A stretch of 40,472 nt of DNA, taken from Chloroflexota bacterium (lineage in GTDB: Bacteria > Chloroflexota > Dehalococcoidia > JACPQF01). This document shows positions 32,015 to 40,472 of this stretch, in pieces. How positions within the stretch are numbered: the first letter of the stretch is position 1; each line of letters starts with the position of its first letter. Both the position numbers and the translations under genes were made by a program. Under the pieces are notes generated by a model. The model saw only the letters and a list, made by a program, of their open reading frames with translations, was not told the origin of the DNA and searched no databases. The stretch covers positions 1 through 40,472 of the forward strand of contig JACPQF010000139.1 in NCBI GenBank assembly GCA_016190625.1, given 5' to 3'.

Positions 32015-33628
32015 TCAGCGTTTGACGACTACCAACTCGGGTTCCTCCTGTTTCTTGGGCGGGTGCTTGGAAAGGTCGTAGCGCTCATCGTCGTGCAGGG
32101 TGGCCACCCAGCGGTAGTCCTTGGCGAAAATGGGGTCCATTACCTCTGCCAGTTGCTTGCTGTAACAATCCAAATGGCAGGTTAGCTCGGGATCGCAGAT
32201 TATCGATTCGGCCCCGGGGTGAGTTGGGTAGGCATCGAACTTCCTCACCAGCGTGCGCAACGCCTTCGGATGGTCGATGATCGGACACGGCCGCAGCAGA
32301 TTGCGTCCGTATGGCGCGCCTTTTTGCAGCGCCTGGAAGAAGTCAGAAGCGAGGGCGTCCATCAGCGTGGAGGTCTTGACGTTGTGCGTGGCGAAGTGCA
32401 TGAAAATGCAGGGCTCTATATCTCCATAGTTGTTGATGTGGAGATAGCGGCGCCCGCCGGCCAGGCAGCCTTCGCTCAGCGGCCCGTCATTGTAGAAATC
32501 GGCGGAGAGCAGAGGCTTCGTGTTGCGGATTCGCTCGATGCCTTGACGCAGCAGATTTCGGTCCTCCGGCGTGGGCATGAGCCCCGGCTCCGGATTCATC
32601 CCGACCGGCATGTAGAGGAAGTACCAGCCCCAGCCTGCGCCCTTCTCGATCATCAGGTCGGCGAACTCGTCGCTCACCACTTGTTGAACGTTGTCATGGG
32701 TTACAGTCACGGAGTAGCCGAAGAGGGCCTTCTCAGCTCGCAAGTTCTCCATGGCCGCAATCGCCCGATCGAACCCGCCTTTACCCCGTCGCCAATCGGT
32801 GACTTCTTGAAAGCCCTCGATGCTGACGCAGGGCAGGAGGTTGCCCAGTGAAACGATCTTCTTGGCTTTTTCCCGATCCAATGTGTGCCCGCTCGTATAG
32901 AATTGGATGGCACAGTCGGAGAACTTTGCGGCGGTGGGGAAGAGATCCTCCCAGATCAGCGGCTCGCCGCCCAAGATGACGAAGAACTTGGTCCCAAGGT
33001 CGCGGGCCTCTGAGAGGGTCCGCCATACTATATCGGTCGGCAGGTCGTCTTTACGGGAGTAGTTGCCAGAGTAGCAGCCGCGGCAGCGGAGCGGGCAGCG
33101 TTGGGTAGGTGTTAGGAGAACCAGAGCGGGCGGATGAACTTTTCGCCCGTTGGCGGCAACATGCTTCACCCGCATGTCGTGCCCGATCATGGACATGATC
33201 ATGTTTGCCAGGAACTTGCGTCGCTGGTTCGGATGGGTTTCCCGCGCCAATCGCTTTAGCAGCAGCGACCCCGCTTTTCCCGGAGCGAAATAGCTCTCAA
33301 TCCAATCGGCGATCATTCTTTGGGCGGGCCAGTTAGCATAACGACGGATCAGGCGGGCAATCCATAGGTAGATCTGGTCATTGGTGCCCAGCCAGCCGAG
33401 GAACTGACCGAGGAGAAAGACCGTAACGCGGCGCTTGGCCCCGGATTTCAGCCGGCGGACACGCGTCCCGATTCCGTCGTGTAGTCGCGTGTTGGCTGAT
33501 GGCTGACTGTCAGAGAAACCAAGGTCAGCCGTTCTGGCCCGCCTCTCAGAGTTGCTATCGGTGCCATTGCGCCTCTCCTGAGTCTCTTCCTTTTCGGCTT
33601 GCCTTTCCAAAGCTGCGTTGGTCATCAT
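32015..33628 (-). CDS. radical SAM protein of unknown function
   Basis: A 537-residue radical SAM enzyme starting at ATG 33628 behind GAGGAGG. Residues about 1-65 are charged and low in complexity, and their DNA holds a GGCTGAC/GTCAGCC inverted repeat (33501-33540). Residues about 66-160 are basic and helical (FLLGQFLGWLG; the region FLANMIMSMIG may touch the membrane). The radical SAM cluster is Cys178/Cys182/Cys185 (RCPLRCRGC), then ILGGEPLIWEDL. A SPASM-like C-terminus has CLAGGRRYLHINNYGDIEPC and CPIIDHP, and CDPELTCHLDC. It is not AhbC, AhbD, PqqE or MoaA as far as I can see. No substrate peptide gene is close by. A long leader with a -10 at 34052 precedes it. Confidence 0.75.
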   Translation of the reverse strand: MMTNAALERQAEKEETQERRNGTDSNSERRARTADLGFSDSQPSANTRLHDGIGTRVRRLKSGAKRRVTVFLLGQFLGWLGTNDQIYLWIARLIRRYANWPAQRMIADWIESYFAPGKAGSLLLKRLARETHPNQRRKFLANMIMSMIGHDMRVKHVAANGRKVHPPALVLLTPTQRCPLRCRGCYSGNYSRKDDLPTDIVWRTLSEARDLGTKFFVILGGEPLIWEDLFPTAAKFSDCAIQFYTSGHTLDREKAKKIVSLGNLLPCVSIEGFQEVTDWRRGKGGFDRAIAAMENLRAEKALFGYSVTVTHDNVQQVVSDEFADLMIEKGAGWGWYFLYMPVGMNPEPGLMPTPEDRNLLRQGIERIRNTKPLLSADFYNDGPLSEGCLAGGRRYLHINNYGDIEPCIFMHFATHNVKTSTLMDALASDFFQALQKGAPYGRNLLRPCPIIDHPKALRTLVRKFDAYPTHPGAESIICDPELTCHLDCYSKQLAEVMDPIFAKDYRWVATLHDDERYDLSKHPPKKQEEPELVVVKR

Positions 33629-34161
33629 CACCCTCCTCAGAAGATTAGTTGCCCAACCACCGCCTCTCATCCAACCCGTGCTGCTTGTCCCACCCGTTCC
33701 ACCGCTGCGCCGCTGCGCGACGATGGTCAGGCGAAGAGCTGGCGCGCCTGCTGAAGGCGCGAAATTCCCTCGGTTAGACCTGGGGGAGGTCTGGATCGGA
33801 TTCCGGCTGCCAGTCTTATTATCGAGGGACCGCTGATGTTGCAGAGTGTCTTCATTGCCATCGCTCCGAGCAAGGCATTACGCTAGTCCGCGAGTCGGCG
33901 GTCTGCGTCTCTTGCGGCGAAAGCATCCTCTCGCGTTTAGGCAATCCAGCTTGAAGCTGGCGGCGAGTATCTGGAAATGCATGGAGTTGGGCCTCGGCTT
34001 CCCGCCGTCGAGTCTCCCGGCGAGAGGCATCCGCCTGCAACCTTCTGGTTGATTATAGCACATCAAGTCAAGATAGTATATGTTGGATTGGGGAAGTTCT
34101 GCTGACATCTTCCGAAAACGGCTATGAGTTGGTCGGTCGGCATCTCGGATTGCGGCCGGCT
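33629..34161. other. 533-base gene-free region with a long leader
   Basis: The stretch separates the radical SAM gene from the giant protein gene. An extended -10, TGC-TATAAT, lies on the minus strand (34057-34052), so the radical SAM transcript would have a leader of over 400 bases. Inside it CCAGC-TTGAA-GCTGG and AGACC/GGTCT (33776-33792) can form stems. No known riboswitch core was recognised, and small frames here have no ribosome-binding site. Confidence 0.45.
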
Positions 34162-37100
34162 CTACCAGCCGCCGCCGTAGCTCCGCGCCACGACAGGCAG
34201 GAAAACCTTGTACCATTCGGCGGTGGTCGAGGCCGACCGGCTGATGACCGGATTCACGCCATCATCGATCGTCGCGATGTTGGTGATGAGCTCGCTGCTC
34301 GCCGAGCGCGTCGCTACCAGCACTCCGAAGGTCACCGTCACCCGCTGTCCTGCCCCGATTGACCCCTGCCAGCGCAGTTGCCTTGAGTCCTCATAGTAGG
34401 AGACCGTCCCGCCTGTCACTGCCACCGTAGCCGGCAGTAACGTCGTGGACACCGGTATGGTATCCGTCATGCGAGCGCTCACCGCGGGTCCGCTGCCGCT
34501 GTTTACCATGACCACGTCATAGGTTAGCGGAGCGCCAGTCCTAGCGGAAGACACATTCACCGATTTGGTGGAAGTCGATAGGTCGGGAACCACCGCCGTT
34601 ATGACGTTGGAGGCGGTCACGACACCACCGGCGCCATCGGCGATTATCGCCGAGTTGGTGATGAGCTGCCCGCTAGCAACGCCCGGGTTGAGGAGCGCCA
34701 CGAAGGTGACGGTAACGGATTGGCTGGCCGTTACGGACCCACTCCAGCGCACCCGGGCGGCATCCTCGGCGACCGCGCCAGCGGTAGCGGAGGATGAGCC
34801 GGACACTAGACTCAATTGAGCGGGCAACGTATCGGTCATGGCGCTGCTAACGTCGCCTGCCCCCGTGTTGGACAAGACCACGGTATAGGTGAACGTCTGG
34901 TTCGGGGCCACGTAGGCAAGGCTGGACGTCTTCCGCGAGCCAGAGAGGTTCGCCGCACTGGGGCTGCCGGTGATGGTCCAGCTACTGAAGTGGTCCGTGT
35001 AGATCGTAATGGTCTTCGCCTCCTTGTTTTGGACGACGTTTGGCACCCTTCGCCAGTTGCCCGCCGCGGCATCCCAGTAGCTGCCCATGACCTCGTCCTC
35101 CTGTATTCCGAGGGCCTCGAGCTGAGCGTTTGTGTAGTGGAGGATCACGGCGATATTCTGGCGGAAGCGACTTATGGTCGCCCCGTCGCCGTCCACGGCC
35201 AGTAGATCGTAGGCCAGGCCGATGGGCCGGGCCAAGGCGTTGGCGGCGATGTTGCCGCGAGGCATCGCTCGCACGGTAACCAGGCCAGTGGAGGCCAGAG
35301 CGCCAGCGGGAATCCTGACCTCGGTCCCGTCACTGAGCAGGAGCACCTGCATGGCCGATGCCTCAAAGGTCGCCGACGCCGACTCCGGCATGGCGATGGG
35401 AGTGGAAGAGAGCGCCAAATCCAGAGCATTCGATCCGGCCGCCACGCGTATTCTGTATAGCGGACTCTGATACAGCACCGAGCCGGCCTCGCGCACTGCC
35501 TGGAAGGTCCAGGTGTCGTCGGCGGTCACCGACAACGAATAGGTGCCGTCGGAGGCGATGTCGGCCTGAGCCTGGGCGCCGCCGGCCGAATAGGCCCTCA
35601 CCATGCCGGAAGAAACGGGCTCTCCTTGCAGGCTTACGGTGCCAAGGATGTTCGCCGACGGGTACTGGAATCGCACGTCGACGCTCGTCGTGCTGGCGCC
35701 GTCGACCTGGACCACCACGGCGGGCGGCGGCAGATAGCCCCGGTCGGCCGGAGCGTAGGCATTCACGCTGTATCTTCCGGGTGGCACTGTCATGGTGTAC
35801 ACCCCGTTGGCATCGGAGTCGGCGCCGAAAGGCGTCCGCTCCCGCGCCGACGGGCTGGCGTCTCTGGCCTCGACCCTTACGCCGCCGAGCCTCACCGCGC
35901 CGCCGGAGCCGGGAGCGGTGATGACGCCCTGAATCCGCCCGCTGGCCTGCGCCAGAGCGAAGTCGAACGTGGAGGTTACCACGCCCGTAGTCGAGACTAC
36001 GTTGCTAGTAAGGGGAGCGAGAACGTAGCCGGTCGAGGCATCCACCGAAGCGTTCATGTACCACGTGCCTGAAGGCACCCTGAGGCTGTACTCGCCGGTC
36101 GCGGGGTCCACCTGCGTCGAGGCGTTCCCGTTAGCGCTGCTGGCAAACACGCCTACCCTAAGGCCAGTCACCGGCGTTTCCGCATAAACCAGGCTTCCCC
36201 TTATCCAGTGTTCTATGGCCGTTGCCGTCAGATCGACTGCCGCTGAGGCGCCGGGAGCCACGGTTATGCCTGGCCGGCTAGCGACGGTGTACTCCGAGCC
36301 GGAGGGCAATTGAACGTCTATTGTATAGGTATCGGCGGGCAATCGCATGGTGAACGTGCCGCCGACGACGGCGACGCCGTTCTTGCGCGCCCCGCCAGCG
36401 GAGGTGGCGGTGGCGAAGCCGTTTATGCTCGTCAATAGGTTCGACCCGGCATCCACTATCGACCCCTTGATCTCGGACTCGGCGGCGGTGAGGCCAATAG
36501 TGACTTCGCGCCGGGTCTCCCCTTCGCCGACTTCAACCCGGGCCGGCGAGTTGCTCCGCATGTAGCGGGAGCCAGCGGCCGGAGAAGCGTTGATCTCCCA
36601 GGTTCCCGAGACGACGTTGAGGTTGAACACGCCGTCGTCGATAGACGTAGTAGACGACCACCTCAGCTCACCTTCGCCGGAGCCACGCAGCCATCCTATC
36701 ACTTCGATGCCGGACACACCCGCACCGTTGGCATCGACCACGTAGCCGGTAACCCGCGAGTTCCTGCTGCGGACCGCGATCGTGCCGAGGTCGCGGGTCT
36801 CGCCGGGGCCGAGCACGACGCGTTCGACGCGCGGCGCGGCGAGCGAGGTATCGCCCAGCCAGATATCCACGTTGTAGGAACCGGGCGCCAGTTGGATGGA
36901 GAAGGCGCCATCGGCGTCCAGGGGCTGACTGTTGCCCAGTCCGGCCCCGGTGTGGAAGCCCACCCGCGCCGTTCCCGGCGGCGTCCCGTCCTCTTTGGCC
37001 AGTTGTCCGCTCACGGTCGACGGCGCATCGGTGACGGTGAAGTTCAGCATCCTGGTGATCTCCTGCCCGGTATCCGGGAAGGCCACCCTCACTGACGGCT

Positions 37101-40100
37101 GGTCGTAGATCCAGCTACTAGCCGGATTCTCCTTGAGCGTCACCATCCAGGCACCGGGACCTAAGTTGATCCGGTAGCGCCCCTGGCCATCGACGGCGCC
37201 GCTGGCCGTGCCTGCGCCATCCGTGCGGCTGGCTGATATCGTGGCATCCGTTACGGCTGTTCCCGAAGAGCGGACGACGCTGCCCTCCAGATGCATGGGA
37301 GCTGAACCGAAGACGACAGCCTCCGTACCGGTGCTACCTGCCTGAATGGTCACGAGCTTCGCCGCCGGGGGCGCCAGGTCGGGAGCATCGGACGGCGGCG
37401 TGGCTTTCAGCCAGTAATCACCTGCCGCCAGCAAGCCAAAGGCGAATCGGCCCAGGCCATCGGAGGTCGTGGAGTTGGCGACTGCCGGGTTATCCTTCGA
37501 TTGAAGTACTACACGGGCATTCCGCACGGTCAGGGTGACTCCCTCGGAGGACCTGACCGCCTGTCCGGCGAGATTAGGCGCCGTGAGGGGCATGGTGTAA
37601 TAGTTCGTGCGGGAGAGGTCCACGGTAACTGCCCGTGGCGTAGACCGGAAGTAGTTGCTCACGGGCGATTCGGCCTCCAGCAGATAGCTCCCGGCGGCGA
37701 GGTTGCCGAAGCTGAAGTAGCCGGTGTCGTTGGATACCGCCCGCGCCTGGGTCCGCCAGTCGGCACTGTGGATAGTCACACGGCTGCCGGCCACGGGAGT
37801 TGCGCCTGCGGGATCGAACACCGTGCCGGCGACACTGGCCCCGGTGAGAGCGATGGCGGCGGGTGAAGCCACACCTGAAACGATGCCTGCGTTAACGGTG
37901 ACGGGGACTTGCTGCGATCTTCCGTACGGCAGGCCGCTGCCGGCAAGCGGATAGGCCTCCAGAACGTAGGAGCCGTTCGGCACCAGTCCGAGCTTGAAGT
38001 AGCCATTGTCGTCGGTCCTGGCGTCCGTCGAGACCGTATAGTCGCGAGAATGCAGGCTGACCACCGTGCGGGAAACAGGGGACGAGCCATCGGGTGTCGT
38101 CACCGTGCCGGTGATAATAGGATTCGTCAGAGTGATAACGCTTCGCTCGACCGGTATGCCGTTGTAGGGGACGGCGACCTCCAAAGAATCGGCGTAGGGA
38201 GAACCCGCCGGTGGATGAGCCCGCAGGTAGTAGGTGGTCACCGCCAGGCCGTCGAAGGAGAACGATCCGTCGGCCGGAGTGGTAGTCGAGAAGGAAGACG
38301 AGCGGTCGCGCGTGTACATCTCTACCATGCTGCCGCTAACGTGCGTGGCAGTTGGGTCGTTCACTTCACCGCTGAAATCCGGTGGGCGCGTGGTGGCGCT
38401 AATCAATTGGGCTCGGGCAACGGTGTTGGCGCCGCCCAGTCCACTGGCGGTCAAGGTTACGGTGTAGACGCCGACGCTGCTATAGGTATGGTACGGGCTG
38501 GCGAGCGTGCTGGTGGACCCATCGCCGAAGTTCCAGAGATAGGAACTCACCTCGCCGCTCGACCGGTTGACGAAGCCCACCCTCAGCGGGCGATAGCCGC
38601 TGGTCGGGCTGGCGGTGAAATCCGCCGTGGCCGGTTCATAGACGGTTACGTAGCCGACACGCGTGGCCGAGTCGCTCCCACCAGGTCCCACAACCGTCAA
38701 GGTAACGGAGTAGGTTCCAGCCGTGGTGAAAGTGTGGACCGGGCTAGCTTCAGTGCTGGTTATCCCATCGCCAAAGTTCCACGACGAGTCGGAATAGCCG
38801 GCTGATTGGTTCGTGAACGTGACAGCGAGCGGGCGAACTCCGCTGGTTGGGCTGCCGGCGAAGGCGGCGGCTACAGGCTCGTACACTCTGATATAGGCGG
38901 CGCGGGTGAAAGTGTCGCTTCCCAGCGAGCCTGAGACCACCAGGGTGACGGTGTAGGCGCCGGCCGAGGTATAAGCGTGAACGGGGTTGGCCAGGCTGCT
39001 ATTCGCGCCGTCGCCGAAGTCCCACTGCTGCGAACTGACCTCCCCAATGGATTGATTGTTGAAGGCAACGATCAGCGGCCTCAATCCAGCGACAGGGGTA
39101 GCGATGAAGTTGGCCACCGGTGGCAGTCCACCTTGGTACAGGGTCACGCTGATCGTCTCCGAGGTGGAAAGGCCAGGAGTGCCAGAGTCGTAGACGCGGA
39201 TCGTCACGGTATAGTCGCCAGGGGGCAGTCCAGGGGCAGGCGTCCACGAGAAGACGCCAGTGGCGCTGATGATGCGAGCCCCAGCCGGGGCGCCGGCATC
39301 CAGGCCAAACGTGAGAGCATTAGGTGGATAATCGGGATCGGTGGCGGTGACGGTGAAGGTCAGCGTCGAGCCAACTGCGACGGCCTTGTTGCCGATCGGG
39401 TTCAGCTCGGGCGGCCGGTTGGCCTCATTCACCGTAATGACGACCGCCTCGGAGGCGGACAAAACTGGCGTTCCATTGTCCCTGACACGAACGGTGACGG
39501 TATAGACGCCGGGACCTTGAGCCTCGGTCGGGGTCCAATTGAAAACGCCGGAGGCGCCGTCAATGCTGGCGCCGGAAGGAGCGCCGGTGTCAAGACTGAA
39601 GGTGAGCGTGTTGGCAGGAACGTCCGGATCGGTCGCCCGGGCGGTGAAGGTCAGCAGGGAGCCTTCGTCCACCGCCTTGCTCCCGATAGGCGTAAGCGCT
39701 GGCGACCGGTTGACCTCGTTGACGATGACCAGCACAGTCAGGCTGGCCGAATTCGGAAGCGGCCCTTTGTCGCTTGCCCTGACGACGATGCTGTAGGCGC
39801 CGGGACCTTGAGCCTCGGTTGGTGTCCAGGTGAAAAGTCCACTGGAGTCATTTATGCTGGCGCCGGCCGGATAGCCGGGGTCCAGGCTGAAGATAATCGG
39901 ATTGGCCGTATTGTCGGGATCGCTGGCCTCGGCAGTGAAAGTCAGGAGCGACTCTTCGTTAACCATCTTCGTGCCAATGGGCGATATCACGGGAGGACGG
40001 TTGCTAGTGGGCGTGGGGGTGAACGTCGCGGTCGGCGTCGGACTCGCAGTGGAGGTTGGCGTTGCGGTACTAGTTGAGGAGGCCGTTGCCGTCGAAGTGT

Positions 40101-40472
40101 TCGCAGGCGTGTTAGTGGCAGTGGCGGTCGACGTAGCGGTGGCAGTTGCCGTTGGACTCGCGGTTTCAGTTGCCGTAGGCGATGGCGTATGGGTAGGCGT
40201 GTTGGTCGGCGCGTAGGTCTCTGTCGGCGTTGGCGAAGGCGTGCTGGTAGACGTGGCAGTGCCAGTTGGTGTAGCCGTATCGGTAGGCGTGCTGGTAGGC
40301 GTGGCAGTGCTGGTCGGCGTTGGCGAAGGCGTGCTGGTAGACGTAGCAGTGCTAGTTGGTGTAGCCGTATCGGTAGGCGTGCTGGTCGGCGTGGCAGTGC
40401 CCGTCGGCGTTGGCGAAGGCGTGCTAGTAGACGTGGCAGTGCCAGTTGGCGTTGGCGAAGGCGTGCTGGTAG
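34162..40472 (-). CDS. giant multi-domain surface protein (5' partial)
   Basis: At least 2100 residues; the frame is open to the window end, so the N-terminus and signal peptide lie outside. In order: a Thr/Pro/Ser-rich linker (40472 to about 40000); three putative Ig (He_PIG-like) domains (39990-39135), each with [11 protein letters not shown]-type and [12 protein letters not shown]-type motifs; three PKD domains (39120-38370) with WDFGDG or WNFGDG; about 11 carboxypeptidase-regulatory-like beta domains (38370-35400); a ZU5-like segment with VRIPAGAL (35390-34970); and two DUF11 repeats with [11 protein letters not shown] and [11 protein letters not shown]. The last residues [16 protein letters not shown] form the short hydrophobic tail I know from Chloroflexota exported proteins. 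It is probably a cell-surface adhesin or scaffold; no catalytic motif is seen. Confidence 0.85.
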   Translation of the reverse strand, partial: TSTPSPTPTGTATSTSTPSPTPTGTATPTSTPTDTATPTSTATSTSTPSPTPTSTATPTSTPTDTATPTGTATSTSTPSPTPTETYAPTNTPTHTPSPTATETASPTATATATSTATATNTPANTSTATASSTSTATPTSTASPTPTATFTPTPTSNRPPVISPIGTKMVNEESLLTFTAEASDPDNTANPIIFSLDPGYPAGASINDSSGLFTWTPTEAQGPGAYSIVVRASDKGPLPNSASLTVLVIVNEVNRSPALTPIGSKAVDEGSLLTFTARATDPDVPANTLTFSLDTGAPSGASIDGASGVFNWTPTEAQGPGVYTVTVRVRDNGTPVLSASEAVVITVNEANRPPELNPIGNKAVAVGSTLTFTVTATDPDYPPNALTFGLDAGAPAGARIISATGVFSWTPAPGLPPGDYTVTIRVYDSGTPGLSTSETISVTLYQGGLPPVANFIATPVAGLRPLIVAFNNQSIGEVSSQQWDFGDGANSSLANPVHAYTSAGAYTVTLVVSGSLGSDTFTRAAYIRVYEPVAAAFAGSPTSGVRPLAVTFTNQSAGYSDSSWNFGDGITSTEASPVHTFTTAGTYSVTLTVVGPGGSDSATRVGYVTVYEPATADFTASPTSGYRPLRVGFVNRSSGEVSSYLWNFGDGSTSTLASPYHTYSSVGVYTVTLTASGLGGANTVARAQLISATTRPPDFSGEVNDPTATHVSGSMVEMYTRDRSSSFSTTTPADGSFSFDGLAVTTYYLRAHPPAGSPYADSLEVAVPYNGIPVERSVITLTNPIITGTVTTPDGSSPVSRTVVSLHSRDYTVSTDARTDDNGYFKLGLVPNGSYVLEAYPLAGSGLPYGRSQQVPVTVNAGIVSGVASPAAIALTGASVAGTVFDPAGATPVAGSRVTIHSADWRTQARAVSNDTGYFSFGNLAAGSYLLEAESPVSNYFRSTPRAVTVDLSRTNYYTMPLTAPNLAGQAVRSSEGVTLTVRNARVVLQSKDNPAVANSTTSDGLGRFAFGLLAAGDYWLKATPPSDAPDLAPPAAKLVTIQAGSTGTEAVVFGSAPMHLEGSVVRSSGTAVTDATISASRTDGAGTASGAVDGQGRYRINLGPGAWMVTLKENPASSWIYDQPSVRVAFPDTGQEITRMLNFTVTDAPSTVSGQLAKEDGTPPGTARVGFHTGAGLGNSQPLDADGAFSIQLAPGSYNVDIWLGDTSLAAPRVERVVLGPGETRDLGTIAVRSRNSRVTGYVVDANGAGVSGIEVIGWLRGSGEGELRWSSTTSIDDGVFNLNVVSGTWEINASPAAGSRYMRSNSPARVEVGEGETRREVTIGLTAAESEIKGSIVDAGSNLLTSINGFATATSAGGARKNGVAVVGGTFTMRLPADTYTIDVQLPSGSEYTVASRPGITVAPGASAAVDLTATAIEHWIRGSLVYAETPVTGLRVGVFASSANGNASTQVDPATGEYSLRVPSGTWYMNASVDASTGYVLAPLTSNVVSTTGVVTSTFDFALAQASGRIQGVITAPGSGGAVRLGGVRVEARDASPSARERTPFGADSDANGVYTMTVPPGRYSVNAYAPADRGYLPPPAVVVQVDGASTTSVDVRFQYPSANILGTVSLQGEPVSSGMVRAYSAGGAQAQADIASDGTYSLSVTADDTWTFQAVREAGSVLYQSPLYRIRVAAGSNALDLALSSTPIAMPESASATFEASAMQVLLLSDGTEVRIPAGALASTGLVTVRAMPRGNIAANALARPIGLAYDLLAVDGDGATISRFRQNIAVILHYTNAQLEALGIQEDEVMGSYWDAAAGNWRRVPNVVQNKEAKTITIYTDHFSSWTITGSPSAANLSGSRKTSSLAYVAPNQTFTYTVVLSNTGAGDVSSAMTDTLPAQLSLVSGSSSATAGAVAEDAARVRWSGSVTASQSVTVTFVALLNPGVASGQLITNSAIIADGAGGVVTASNVITAVVPDLSTSTKSVNVSSARTGAPLTYDVVMVNSGSGPAVSARMTDTIPVSTTLLPATVAVTGGTVSYYEDSRQLRWQGSIGAGQRVTVTFGVLVATRSASSELITNIATIDDGVNPVISRSASTTAEWYKVFLPVVARSYGGGW
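40226..40472. repeat. 90-base coding tandem repeat (Thr/Pro linker)
   Basis: Units start with GGCGTTGGCGAAGGC at 40226, 40316 and 40406, a period of 90 bases (30 codons), followed by a shortened unit starting at 40448. On the minus strand they encode Thr/Ser/Pro/Ala stretches such as STPSPTPTG. No CRISPR-like spacers occur. Confidence 0.75.

Noticed and set aside
33629-34050. c-di-GMP or other known riboswitch in the radical SAM leader
   Set aside because: A GACGCAGACC stretch recalls the c-di-GMP core, but the other conserved parts are missing.
39985-39990. Start of the giant protein at the ATG at 39990
   Set aside because: The frame stays open upstream through the Thr/Pro linker to the window end, so that ATG is internal.
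40226-40472. CRISPR-like repeat
   Set aside because: Units are adjacent, of 90 bases, and keep the reading frame of a Thr/Pro linker; no unique spacers or cas genes.

Overview
The window reads as a piece of chromosome from an anaerobic, GC-rich member of the Chloroflexota, probably near Dehalococcoidia or Anaerolineae; this placement is inference. Supporting signs are a secreted giant protein with a long Thr/Pro linker and a C-terminal FLPVV-type tail, a cytosolic reductive-dehalogenase-like Fe-S protein, two tandem aldehyde:ferredoxin oxidoreductases (AOR), a four-subunit 2-oxoacid:ferredoxin oxidoreductase, AhbC/AhbD-like radical SAM enzymes and an archaeal-type class I aldolase. No insertion sequence, phage gene or CRISPR array is visible.

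Layout. 1-150: start of a leftward gene that leaves the window, with promoter and an inverted repeat over its start. 153-4134: uvrA and a DUF433/DUF5615 toxin-antitoxin-like pair. 4217-5981: a lipoprotein amidase, the first copy of a dispersed palindrome and a 60-residue ORF. 6011-9309: porGDAB operon with terminator and promoter. 9386-13114: a DedA protein facing an ahbC-cyclophilin-ahbD cluster. 13215-13289: tRNA-Arg(CCG). 13350-17281: a compact three-gene operon of SNF2 helicase, coiled-coil/16-Cys protein and DUF721-like/DUF559-like nuclease. 17320-21032: trehalose genes treT, otsA and convergent otsB, followed on the minus strand by the rdhA-like gene. 22418-23733: a winged-helix protein and a DUF4258/YgiT-type pair. 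23801-27763: two AOR paralogues. 27960-33628: secreted glycoside-hydrolase-like protein, Nudix hydrolase, class I aldolase, FolB and a radical SAM protein. 34162 to the end: a giant cell-surface protein, open at its 5' end.

How the genes fit together. Por and AOR enzymes exchange electrons with ferredoxin, which suits anaerobic 2-oxoacid and aldehyde metabolism. TreT and OtsA/OtsB give two routes to trehalose, a likely osmolyte. AhbC/AhbD suggest siroheme-dependent heme synthesis. The amidase, hydrolase-like protein and giant protein act outside the membrane.

The best candidate for an undescribed system is the helicase/Cys-rich/nuclease operon at 13350-17281. The best non-coding signal is a palindromic element of about 31 bp found just after three gene ends (about 5.5, 20.2 and 31.4 kb). 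Promoters here repeatedly use an extended -10 (TGnTATAAT-like), often without a clear -35. All calls come from reading the sequence; no database search was run.
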